NCBI GenBank assembly: GCA_033557675.1
Contig: JAWQRM010000209.1
Location: 1-26,505, forward strand
DNA: 26,505 bases
Source: Coptodactyla brooksi
Taxonomy: Eukaryota; Arthropoda; Insecta; Coleoptera; Scarabaeidae
Reading direction: 5' to 3'
Positions 18,626-26,505 of this stretch are shown here, in pieces. The notes under the pieces were generated by a model. It worked only from the letters and a program-made list of their open reading frames with translations. It searched no databases and was not told the DNA's origin. Each line of letters starts with the position of its first letter. Position 1 is the first letter of the stretch. Made by a program: the position numbers and the translations under genes.

Positions 18626-20356
18626 CTGAAAATTTAAATATATATATTTCAAGAAAATTGGTGTTCTGGAACCTGGAAATGCATCTTTTTAATCAAACTA
18701 TTTTTAATCACAACAAAGAATTTCTGGAGAAAGTACAGAAATATGTGGGATTCTACATGGAACAAAAATTTCAGTGAGTAATAATTGATACTGAAAAATG
18801 GCTGTAATTGATACGATGTCAATTGCTTGGGAGTTGTTTGGATTGCAATCGGTTAAATTTGCACATATGGGTTCCTTATTTTGTTCCTTATTTTTATCGA
18901 CTAAATCCAAATCATTCGAAGTGCAAGCTCTAAATGGAAGTAAACTGTACAATTTGTTCAAACTATAAGACATATGACATTTATACATTAAAGTTATCGT
19001 TCCTGTTTCTTCTGTAGTTTACACATATTAAATATTTGGAATTTACAATTAGCTGTCAAACTTTTGGCAGTTGATAAAGTGTTAACTGTTAATGACTTAG
19101 TTCTACCTAACATTTATTTATTATTTATCAATTTAATGATATGTAGAGACTAGTTCAATTTAATGGTATACTATCCTTATAGTTTTTATTCTTTTAGTTC
19201 CGAGCTTTATGTGGATACAAAAATATAATTTATATTTAACGTTTAAAAGTCTTGGTAGTTAATATAAGTTTAATTGTAATTTAAATAATATTAATGAAAA
19301 GTCATTCATTTTTAATGACATTTCAATTCACAGAAGTGATAATTCGTGGGCTCTCATTTATTATTTATCGATTTAATAATAATTTAATTTTTCAATTTAT
19401 TATTATTAGTGATACACAGAGAGCAGTTTAATTTAACAGCCGTTTAACAGTTAATATAAGTTAAATATCAATAGAATGTTATTTATCTTTAATGACATTT
19501 CAATTCAAAGAAATGACATTTAGACAGAAATGACAATTCAAAAATATGTGTTGATTCACGGACAATCACTTTTTTAATTAAAGATGTCGAAGAATTTATA
19601 AATGTGTACATTGATATAGATATCACAAATACAACAGCTGTATTCTCGTTTCCTTGCATATTATTTAATAGAGATTAGACGTCTCGTGAATTACATTTCA
19701 CATCCTAAGTATAATTTAAAAATGTGTACATTAATATAGGCAGCACAATTGTAACAGTTGTAGATAACACAAGTACAACAATTGTACTTGTGTTGCCTAC
19801 ATCAATGCACACATTTTTAAATTATACTGATGATGTGAATTGCAATTCACGAAACGTCTAATCTCTATTAAATAGTACGCAAGAAAAAGAGATTTTTATT
19901 CTTCGACATCTTTAACCAATTATTCCCATTTGCAAGATGAACATCTGTAACTATTATCATTTTTTAATTTTTTTTTTAAAGAGTTAGAGAATTTCTTTCA
20001 TTTTTGCATAGAGTTCAAAATGTAACGCAGAAATCAAAAATGTAATTTGTATTAATTGAATAGTTGCACATAAGATATATTCTCAAAATATATTCAAAAT
20101 ATGTACGATAAATTTGAAAATCTTATTGTGATCAGTTCATGTAACAAGTATCTTTCTTATATTCAAAATATAATTTTAATTAATCCAGGGCTCTAAGACC
20201 TATAGTATTCAAATATACAGGCAGACGGACAGACCAACTATAAAAAATAGGTTAATTAGACTAAGACTTGCTTAATTAGAGACAAAGTAAAAATATTTTG
20301 AATAATACAGAGGCCTGAAATTAGTTTTTAGGCTTTCACAACCGTTTTTTTCTCAC
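18626..20356. other. Apc intron 8, repeats only
   Basis: 1731 nt. A 94-codon open stretch at 18704-18988 (minus) has no acceptor/donor arrangement that fits Apc phases and no recognised similarity. From about 19090 to 19560 there are imperfect duplications (TTTATTATTTATC, AATGACATTTCAATTCA twice), then a foldback element (19579-19914), then a diverged dispersed-repeat fragment ending near 20290 with GCAGACGGACAGACCAACTA. Confidence 0.6.
19579..19914. mobile_element. Foldback element of about 336 bp
   Basis: The outer ends TAAAGATGTCGAAGAAT and ATTCTTCGACATCTTTA are perfect inverted repeats. The inner arms match through TTTAATAGAGATTAGACGT and TATAATTTAAAAATGTGT. At the centre is a perfect 13-bp hairpin (19766-19794). 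The left arm carries a partial duplication of its own inner sequence (AAATGTGTACATTGATATAG). No ORF; a MITE-type element is likely. Confidence 0.8.
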
Positions 20357-20504
20357 CTAATTTCGGAAACAACCGAACTCCGATCATCATGTATTGAATG
20401 CTGCTCAAAACTGTCCAAGGAAGCTAAAGAGCTTGATCGCGAAAACATTAAGGGCGTTTCTTCTGCGTAGTTAACGGTTTGTTCAAATTTAACTGCTTTA
20501 GCAT
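20357..20504 (-). CDS. Apc: Apc exon 8: 20-residue repeat (20R2-like) and start of sequence B
   Basis: Residues 891-940. The repeat VNYAEETPLMFSRSSSLASL (901-920) is followed by DSFEQHSIHDDRSSVVSEI. This is the counterpart of the second 20-residue repeat of human APC (VQETPLMFSRCTSVSSLDSF, from memory), which is followed by the SSVQSE stretch leading into sequence B. The acceptor is TTTTGTAG/ATGCTA (two-base phase); the donor is ATTAG/GTGAGA (phase 2). The ATG that opens a longer frame upstream is intronic: the true exon starts at the AG. In the family this repeat is the weakest beta-catenin binder, yet together with sequence B it is essential for destruction-complex activity. Confidence 0.95.
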
Positions 20505-20981
20505 CTACAAAATAAATAATATAAGTATAGTTAACCATTTAAATTAAAAGTTAACAAGGAAAATAAAATAATGTGAATTTGTTGGCACACCTGCCGTTCC
20601 CTAATGGGGACGCTTACAAATCTTGCATGTTTCAAAATTTGTAAGAAAATGTCATAGCATATGAATTTAATCATTTGTTTTCTGTATATCTTATTCAATA
20701 TGATTCTTTCCTACATAATAAAAAAGATTATGTTTTATTATATTAATGTTTTTATTTTCCACTGCTATTTTTGCTTACTGCTGCTCATAGGTCAATTATT
20801 TTCTTGTTTAATAAAAAGTAATTAATTACTTAAATTCATATTTGGATAAAACATCCACAGAATGCCAACAAATTCATGTGCATAATAAATATCTTTGTAT
20901 ACCTTTACACTGTTCATACGGGTACTTATTACCTTATTCACCTGATATAAGGAAACATGATATATTATACACATTTAGAAT

Positions 20982-21060
20982 GGGTAGCCCACACTGCATA
21001 GCTCAGCGGTAAGAGCGTCTATCAAGAACCAGATATTGAAACTTTGAATCCTGCTCATAG
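20982..21060 (+). repeat. tRNA-like SINE head, plus strand
   Basis: TAGCTCAGCGGTAAGAGC (20999-21016) is a good A box and D arm; CTTTGAATCC (21042-21051) is a weakened B box. The anticodon arm does not pair well, so this is not a working tRNA. The tail CTGCTCATAGGTCAAT ... AAAAAGTAATTAATTA also occurs at 20777-20828 without a head, as expected for a SINE family. Confidence 0.65.
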
Positions 21061-21120
21061 GTCAATAAAACTTTCTTGTTCAATAAAAAGTAATTAATTA
21101 GTAAAAAAAACAATAAAACC

Positions 21121-21190
21121 TCTGAGCGGAGAATTATTCCCATAACCTTTTGCTTTCATAGCAAACGCTCTATCACTGAGCTATCGAAGG
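21121..21190 (-). repeat. tRNA-like SINE head, minus strand
   Basis: On the minus strand: CCTTCGA, TA, GCTC-AGTGATA-GAGC (perfect D stem), then TTTGC-TATGAAA-GCAAA (perfect five-base anticodon stem) and AGGTTATGGG with an eroded T arm. Base 33 is A, not T, and the T loop is broken, so a tRNA-derived repeat is preferred over a gene. It faces the plus-strand head at 20982-21060 within Apc intron 7. Confidence 0.65.
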
Positions 21191-21279
21191 TACAAAAATT
21201 AATGTTTTTAATTCTTTAAATTCATAAAGATACGATGAATTTATCATCTTCATAAAGTTATCTTTCATGTGAAACTCAC

Positions 21280-23023
21280 TTTCTGGAGGTATTTCATTCC
21301 TTTTTAGCACTTCCTCAGGATTAACTTCTTGATGACGTGCCACTTCCTTGTGGTTATCACAATCGTTTTTGGGTTTCAAGCACTCATTGGCAGGTAATGA
21401 CGTTAACGACCCGAAACTGCTAACTCTTGAAAAGTAGCCGGGCGTTCCCTCTTCGCAATAGTTTACCGGCTTTTCAGGTGACATCAGCCCCGAATTGAAT
21501 TGCAAAACCTTATCTTCAGTCTTCCTTGTCTCGATCTCCGATATGTCTTCTGTCGAGCAACGATCTTTCTCGTCTATTAAATTAGATGCGCTTTCTTCTT
21601 TCTGCGTGGTGGGAACTGTCTTGTCGTTATTTATCTTTTCATTACTTTCCAACCTCAAATCGGACATCGAGGTGGCCGTAGAAAAGTTCAACGGTGTCTC
21701 GTATGGAGTTCCTTCTGTGCAATACGTTTTAACGGTATCTGGTACGTACTCGTTTTTTGGGATATCCGAATCCGAATCGTCTTCGGCGTAACGCAACGAG
21801 TAATCGGTCGGTTGGTCCAAATCGGTTTCCGCGTACGAACTGGTTACATACTTTTTCCGCTTCAAATTTTCCTGCTTCTCGGAATACTTTCGACTGAAGT
21901 CGATGGGTTGATCGTTAGAATCCGTTTCGTCTTCAATTCGCTTCAGCCGTTTCTGCGTCGTAAACGGTAAGGAAGACGATCCGAAATTTTGAATCAACGA
22001 AGTGTTTTGGAAGTAAGTGGAAGTTGAGGGTTCGTTCAGGTTCATGGACGAGAATCCGTGGCATAGCTCGTCTTCTTTTTTGTCTTTTAAAAATGGCTTT
22101 TTGTCATTCTTGGGCGACTCTAAGTTATCGTAAGTTTCCCGTAAACTCTGATCTAAATCCTGCAGCAGTGCTTTTTGTTTCCGTGCTCCTAACGTTGGCA
22201 ACACCGGTAAATCCATGGCCTTCGCCGTCGAATCCATTTGTGGCAACAGACTGTGACTCGGGCGAGAACTTAATAGGTTTTTTAACGCAGCGCTTGAACC
22301 CATTGCAATCATTTTATGTTTGGAATGATTGAGGCTGCGTAACATAGCGGGGGCCCCCATTTGCCATAAACTTTCCTGATCCTGGCTGTTTTTAGCTGAT
22401 AAATTCCACAAAGTCCCGCAGGCATTACTCACAATTGTCAAACTAGGTGATTTCAGTTGCTCCAATAAAACTTGCAAGCAGTTATGCTTACGTAAAATTT
22501 CACGATAATCCTCTCTTACAGCGATTTGCGACGAAATGTTTCTAAGTATTCCCCCGGAATTTTCGATCACCGCCAGGGACTTCGAAGGCGTTTTGTAAGA
22601 TAACATATCGACTAGGAACCCCAATGCGGCTTCTATTGCGCAAATCTCGGCTTTATTCTCCGTACAATGAGCAGATAAGTTCCACAAGGCGGAAAGTATC
22701 GATTTTAGCGTGTTTTCTTTACTGTCGATCATCGCGGCTTTCATTAATCCCGTTACCGTTCCGACTTCTCTCAAAATCTCTTTGCTAACGGAATCCGCCC
22801 GCCAAGATAAGTTTCGTAAGACGCTTGCCGTAACTTGTCTCAGCTCGTCGCTGGGGCTCTGCAATTGAACTACTAATGCCCGCATGAACTCTCGAAACGA
22901 GCACAGCAAAGCTTTGTTACCGCTGTCTCCGAAGGTCAGGTTCGTAAGGGCCATACACGCATATCGCCGCATTAATACGCACTGGGTGTCTTCATTTGTG
23001 CTGCCGTGCATCGAATGTTCTGT
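21280..23023 (-). CDS. Apc: Apc exon 7: rest of armadillo domain, two 15-residue repeats, two 20-residue repeats
   Basis: Residues 310-891. The armadillo repeats run to about 563, with hallmark strings such as MALTNLTFGDSGNKALLC, ASVLRNLSWRAD, ILSALWNLSAHCTENKAEIC and SNACGTLWNLSAKN. Two beta-catenin-binding 15-residue repeats follow: SNDQPIDFSRKYSEK (about 678-692) and DLDQPTDYSLRYAEDD (about 710-725), with a basic KRKKY between them. Then come two 20-residue repeats: VKTYCTEGTP...NFSTATSMSDL (about 739-765) and VNYCEEGTPGYFSRVSSFGS (about 829-848). The phosphorylatable Ser/Thr core of these repeats raises beta-catenin affinity in the family. The acceptor is CCTTTAG/ACAGAA. The donor is GAAA/GTGAGT, chosen because its phase 1 matches exon 8; the frame stays open about 100 nt past it, but that stretch is intron. 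Confidence 0.97.
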
Positions 23024-23471
23024 CTAAAGGATAAACAGAAAGTACTTTAAAACATTGAATATTAATTTAATGTGGATTGTAAACTTTTATTTTTAAATGT
23101 ACATAGAAAGTAATCCTCAATGCCAGGACTTCAACTCGCGATCTCCTTGTTCAATGTCCAAACACTTTTCCATGCAAAGTACGGATCATCGAACGTTGAA
23201 CAAGTCGATGATTTCCAAAGAGTTAGGAGAATGGAGAATACTATTTTCTTTGTTTTGATAAATAATATCTTCTGGCGATATCTACATTGCCCATGGTTGG
23301 AGGGTTAAAGTAGAGTTAAACTCTTAGGAATTAGTGCAACAAAAAATAATCAGGATGGCTGGAGTGCATAAACGGAATGACAAATTGGAAAGAAAGCTCT
23401 ACACCTAATATTAGATAGATTTAGGACCTTAGAACTAATTAGAAGATTAATTACTTTTATTAGAAAATTAC
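23024..23471. other. Apc intron 6; nothing else seen
   Basis: 448 nt with no recognised exon or repeat. A plus-strand open stretch at 23120-23308 has no family resemblance. Confidence 0.5.
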
Positions 23472-23590
23472 CTCCACTAAATTTGCTATGACGTAGATTC
23501 CACCTAGTTGACAAATGGCTTGACGATGACCCTCATCGAAAGAATGTTTCATCAGATGTGCTATAGTTGCCACAGGATGTTTGTCCCCAT
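23472..23590 (-). CDS. Apc: Apc exon 6, armadillo repeat
   Basis: Residues 270-309. The reading is GDKHPVATIAHLMKHSFDEG, then HRQAICQLGGIYVIANLVE. It corresponds to the PAVCVLMKLSFDEEHRHAMNELGG section of human APC as remembered. The acceptor is TATGCAG/ATGGGG with a two-base phase; the donor is GTGGAG/GTAATT in phase 0. At 119 bp this is among the shortest internal exons. It fills the gap between the DUSP-free loop of exon 5 and the large exon 7 exactly, with no missing armadillo helix, which confirms that no exon was overlooked in this stretch. The exon is too short to be noticed as an open frame by itself and is recognised by homology and phase. Confidence 0.93.
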
Positions 23591-24278
23591 CTGCATACAA
23601 AAAAATGTTATGAACCATATAATGTTGATGACGCACAAGGTGAACTTCACACGATAATTATCAAAAATTGAGTTTTAATAAATATTTTTAAAATGCATAT
23701 TTCGCTTTATAAGAAAACAAAAAAAAATTTTAAAGAATATTTCTGAAAACACGATATGACTACATCCACTCTATATCCATTCTATCATGCTAATATGTAC
23801 AGAGCTTTCAGAAATGCCTAAGTCCCACGTGACCATGACTGATTCGGCAACTAAACTTGCAGTATGGTAATGATTAAAATAAAACAGGCTAACTGCCACA
23901 ATTGAGAAAGTCAGTGGCAAAACACATTAATTTACTGTTAAATAACAGGTTTTGCAGTTCTGAAACAAACTATTTTGTTTGGTATCGACTAAACAAATGA
24001 TACCAAATTCTAATTAATAATAAATCACAGCAAACAAACGAAAACGTTCCAATAACGAAAAAAAAACTCAGTTCACAAACACCTATATTTGAAATATCAA
24101 GATCTAGTTACTTTTATTACTACGACAAACAAATTCTTAGAACAGGAATCCGCACTTGATCACGTAGGACATGGATTTTTGAAAGCACAGTAGCAACTGC
24201 TTGAGACATCTAACAAAAATAATAAAATAACAAAACTTTGTTCAACTTGTAATTAAATAGCATTTGACTTTAATTTAC
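23591..24278. other. Apc intron 5; nothing else seen
   Basis: 688 nt, AT-rich. No open frame, RNA gene or clear repeat was found. Confidence 0.5.
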
Positions 24279-24500
24279 CTTCCGAAACCGCCGTCGAATC
24301 TGGAACATATTCAGTATTATTCTTCAAAGCATCTGTATACAATCTGGCCTGTTCTAATAATTTTAAAATTCTGGTTTCCCTTTTCCGTAATTTTTCGTCT
24401 GGCTGTGAATGCACCAAATTATGCAGTGCTTGCGACGCTTTATGCCTAGAATCTGCATCTTTATCCGACTGAACCAATTGAACCAATAAGGGTATGCAAC
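24279..24500 (-). CDS. Apc: Apc exon 5, armadillo repeats
   Basis: Residues 196-270. It begins CIPLLVQLVQSDKDADSRHK and continues with ASQALHNLVHSQPDEKLRKR and ETRILKLLEQARLYTDAL. These match the LPLLIQLLHG, ALHNIIHSQPDDKRGRRE and HLLEQIRAYCE elements of human APC (from memory). The acceptor is TTTTTAG/GTTGCA. The donor is TCGGAAG/GTAAAT in phase 1; the split codon becomes Asp 270 with exon 6. Compared with human, the loop after KRGRREIR is replaced by a different polar stretch, NNTEYVPDSTAVSE, which is the usual variable insert between armadillo repeats 1 and 2. No frame break or odd base composition is visible. Confidence 0.95.
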
Positions 24501-24558
24501 CTAAAAATAATATATTAAAAAAAACAATATTTTTTTTAATCCATAAGTTGTTAGTTAC

Positions 24559-24787
24559 CCGATTGACGCATTGCTAAACAACTTTCGGGACTAGTGCTCA
24601 AAGCCAAAAGCGTTTCTCCCATGTCTGCGTGCTCTTGGCCACCTAACATGGCTAACAAACTATAAACCATATCCATTTTTGCTTCTAACTGTTGGGAAGA
24701 CCTTCTAGAATGATCTGGACTACTTAAGACACGATCTAATGGTGCACCACCAGAACTAGACGCAAAACTCATCACGCTGGTTTGATC
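24559..24787 (-). CDS. Apc: Apc exon 4, start of the armadillo domain
   Basis: Residues 120-196. A serine-rich lead (VMSFASSSGG, then SPDHSRRSSQQ) is followed by the first armadillo helices, LEAKMDMVYSLLAMLGGQ, then DMGETLLALSTSPESCLAMRQSG. Human APC as remembered reads TKVEMVYSLLSMLGTHDKDDMSRTL here, so identity is high from residue 157 onward. The acceptor is TTCAAG/GATCAA. The donor, TCGG/GTAACT, leaves one base in phase 1, and exon 5 restores a glycine codon (SG-CIPLL). The flanking introns are 50 and 58 nt, close to the practical minimum for insects. The armadillo domain of APC binds partners such as Asef and KAP3 (family knowledge), and this exon encodes its N-terminal cap. Confidence 0.95.
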
Positions 24788-24837
24788 CTTGAAAAAGACA
24801 ATGGTGGTGATTGAACAATGAAAAATGTAAACTATAC

Positions 24838-25053
24838 CATTCGAATTGTTGCTAGGTTATTTGTAATAGGCCCCAAATTTGTTGGTTCAGAGTTCCACAT
24901 GGTTGTCCTTTCAACGGGCCACGTACCATGATACAAACTGGCACGACCCCTATTGGCCTGGGAGATCGGTTCACTACTGACGGACATGTGAGTGCTTGGA
25001 ACGCGACCGCACTCGTCTTCGCTGGCTCCGTTTTCATGATCGAGTTGGTCAAG
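24838..25053 (-). CDS. Apc: Apc exon 3, N-terminal linker before the armadillo domain
   Basis: Residues 48-119, starting LDQLDHENGASEDECGRVPS and ending NNLATIRM. The acceptor is TGTTCAG/CTTGAC and the donor CGAATG/GTATAG; both borders are in phase 0. The last residues continue across a 50-nt intron into DQTSV of exon 4, giving TIRM-DQTSVMS. This resembles the TTRMDHETASVLS stretch that precedes the armadillo domain in human APC as I remember it, so the junction is well supported. The middle is Ser/Asn/Pro-rich with a tryptophan pair (GTWPVERTTMWN) and is probably disordered. A reading in another frame of the same bases also stays open for a while, but it has no family resemblance and does not match the neighbouring phases. 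Confidence 0.88.
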
Positions 25054-25120
25054 CTGAACAGATAAAAATTATGCAACACCAAACATATGACTGATTCTTT
25101 AAACATATTATTTTAATTAC

Positions 25121-25234
25121 CTCGTCTGGAGGTTTGGTTTCTTCTAGAAAATCCACACCTACAGAATCCATCGTTGGATCTTGGTATGGTTTATATTTGG
25201 TTACATGATTGGCTATGGCTGGAGTAGATTTTTC
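25121..25234 (-). CDS. Apc: Apc exon 2, N-terminal segment
   Basis: Residues 10-47, beginning EKSTPAIANHVTKYKPYQDP and ending in an acidic stretch, FLEETKPPDE. The acceptor is TTTTAG/GAAAAA and the donor GACGAG/GTAATT; both borders are in phase 0. No known domain is recognised. The exon is assigned to Apc because its reading frame joins exon 1 and exon 3 without a shift and because the acidic run continues directly into exon 3. In APC proteins the stretch before the armadillo domain is poorly conserved and largely disordered, and the composition here (Pro, Glu, Asp, Lys) fits that. The downstream intron is only 67 nt, which supports one compact 5' cluster of exons 2-5. Confidence 0.75.
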
Positions 25235-25438
25235 CTAAAAACAAAAATGAACATTTATCATTCACAATTTATACTGTAAAAAGTAATTTTTCTAGCTTAT
25301 TTAAGAATATATTTGAAATTCGCATTACAACTAAATGAAAAATAAAATTGCTTTTAATCAAGTACACAAAGTTTAGGTATATTAATGTGAATAAAATTGC
25401 AAACGTACAATTTTCCATAAAACATGAAAATGATTCAC

Positions 25439-25465
25439 CTGACAATGACGAAAGTCGAAACGCAT
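25439..25465 (-). CDS. Apc: Apc exon 1 (coding part), probable start codon
   Basis: This exon encodes nine residues, MRFDFRHCQ, and ends at CAG/GTGAATC, a good donor. Exon 2 begins in phase 0, and the only phase-0 reading of this exon that stays open is the one starting at this ATG. The context is ACGATGC with A at -3, and an in-frame TAG lies 15 nt upstream, so the frame cannot extend further without another splice. A possible acceptor (TTGTAG) sits exactly at that TAG, so an additional 5' exon outside the recognised sequence remains possible. Vertebrate APC starts with a coiled coil for dimerisation; nothing like it is encoded here. I am confident of the donor and less so that this is the only start. 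Confidence 0.55.
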
Positions 25466-26454
25466 CGTGAACCACAACTACAAGATATTCATCAGAACAG
25501 GATAAAAATTCAACACCAGTATAAAAAGAGTATGATATAAAACAATTTCAAAAATGAACAAAATATTCAAATTTCAATTTCAAAACATTTATTTCATAAA
25601 CAAAGATTTTCGAATAGAAAACACAATGTATTATAAGTGTACGTCAATGTTTGATGTTTATCTATCGATATTGAGGTAATTCTCTACGAATTTGCGGTGT
25701 AATACTGAAACAAAAAATTCGTTTGATATCTTAACCACTTCCTGAGGAAAGAGAGCATTAATGTAAACAAAATAATATGTACAAGATAAGAAACACCCTC
25801 TTTATTTTTCCCCTTAAAATTCTAGGCTTAACACAGCTCAACTACTTACAGTACAGCCGACAAAACAAGTATTCGATTCTTATTTCGGAATACGGCATTA
25901 TTGAATAGTGTTTAATCAAGACCAGAGAAGAAAATAAACATTTGAAAACTGATGTGTAACTTAAACAACCTACAGTAACTTCAAAAATCTAATAGAACAG
26001 TCCACCCATTTGAAAATGGGTTGTATGGCAATAAATTTGATGGGCAGATCATAAAGGAGAGACGCTGGAAGGACTGAGCTGAGTGGTATTAAACAAAAAT
26101 ATTTATGTCGATATTTTTAGAATTTAAACTGCAATGTAGCCACATTTTGCAATTGTTATCTAAATGGATGGAAAATTAGTCAGTACTCGTACAAATTGTA
26201 CAGTATTATTATGAAAGTAATGGAAATATTACGATCAACGTACACTACGAATGCGCTGTCTGAACCATCTAGTCCATTTCTTTCCAACTCTGCTTTGTTT
26301 TTAATTTATAGAAATTGTAGATAATATTAGAAAACTTTTGGTAAGACAGACGTGTATTATATTCCATCATCCCAGTTTTTTTTTAATAACAGCTTACAGC
26401 ACATTTAATAGATAGATAATTAAAAAAAAATCTTTCAAACATAAAATTCTAGAA

Positions 26455-26491
<37 letters not shown>

Positions 26492-26505
26492 GGTAGGCTG
26501 AAAAG
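25466..26505. other. Upstream flank of the first coding exon; no gene seen
   Basis: This kilobase is AT-rich with no open frame that looks like protein and no exon matching APC. It should hold the 5' UTR and promoter or a 5' intron of Apc. No convincing minus-strand TATA box or initiator was found. It ends with an (AT)n run at about 26458-26486. Transcript data would be needed to place the start site. Confidence 0.6.
26458..26486. repeat. (AT)n microsatellite
   Basis: About 29 bases of alternating AT near the right edge of the window. Confidence 0.9.

Larger units (their letters stand above)
4898..25465 (-). other. Apc: Apc gene, complete coding span (14 coding exons)
   Basis: Fourteen minus-strand exons join in frame to 2409 codons plus TAA. 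All introns begin GT and end AG. Intron sizes in transcript order are 204, 67, 50, 58, 688, 448, 775, 1731, 237, 1786, 4168, 2204 and 922 nt. Seen directly: armadillo repeats, 15- and 20-residue beta-catenin repeats, three SAMP-type Axin motifs, SxIP motifs and a conserved C-terminal element, all in the same order as human APC. Known for the family: APC is the scaffold of the cytoplasmic beta-catenin destruction complex and also binds microtubule ends and the cell cortex. Flies have two paralogs, Apc and the shorter Apc2. The length and the presence of the basic C-terminal half favour Apc. Inferred and least secure: the start codon and the possibility of further 5' exons outside the window. 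Confidence 0.95.

Noticed and set aside
18704..18988. 94-codon minus-strand frame as an extra or alternative Apc exon in intron 8
   Set aside because: Exons 8 and 9 already join in phase and reproduce the human order without a gap; no matching splice sites or conserved motif were seen.
21121..21190. A functional tRNA gene
   Set aside because: D and anticodon stems pair, but base 33 is A, the T loop is broken and a related SINE-like head lies nearby.

Overview
The window is insect genomic DNA. The introns are AT-rich with GT-AG borders, the repeats are of insect type (non-LTR retrotransposon relics, foldback elements, tRNA-like SINE heads, short motifs resembling the insect telomeric TTAGG repeat), and the one real gene is an insect-style APC. 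The order is not certain; a beetle would fit, but that is a guess.

The minus strand carries what looks like one complete gene, an ortholog of adenomatous polyposis coli (Apc). I joined 14 coding exons by hand from 25465 down to 4898. Every junction is GT-AG and every phase matches. The joined frame is 7230 nt (2409 residues plus a TAA stop), close to the length I recall for fly Apc. In protein order it holds: a short N-terminus without the oligomerisation coiled coil of vertebrate APC; the armadillo domain (about 157-563, exons 4-7); two beta-catenin-binding 15-residue repeats (677-725); a series of 20-residue repeats (exons 7, 8, 9, 11, with a remnant in 12) interleaved with three Axin-binding SAMP-type motifs (exons 10, 11, 12); a long acidic and serine-rich region (exon 12); a basic C-terminus with several EB1-type SxIP motifs (exon 13); and a tiny last exon with a conserved RLGSFVIVD element.

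As a scaffold, the protein is expected to bring beta-catenin (15- and 20-residue repeats) to Axin (SAMP motifs) for destruction in Wnt signalling, and to reach microtubule ends through its C-terminus. The domain order can be followed repeat by repeat against human APC as I remember it: 20R1, 20R2 plus sequence B, 20R3, SAMP1, 20R4, SAMP2, 20R6, 20R7 remnant plus SAMP3. There is one extra repeat early, and human 20R5 has no counterpart.

The 5' exons are packed with introns of 50-70 nt, while the 3' half has introns of 0.8-4.2 kb filled with mobile DNA. Intron 11 (11328-15495) holds the largest structure: an inverted repeat with arms of about 1 kb around a 1.25 kb spacer, and the spacer contains a broken ORF of an uncharacterised repeat-associated protein family (TGCDVTS motif). 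Intron 10 holds a broken reverse transcriptase. Downstream of the gene (1-4570) lie a second broken reverse transcriptase split by a smaller repeat, an inverted copy of that repeat, and a foldback element. Upstream of the first coding exon (25466-26505) I see no coding sequence. No second host gene, confident tRNA gene or CRISPR array is visible. The undescribed material is therefore in the repeats and in details of the APC protein, not in a new gene system.
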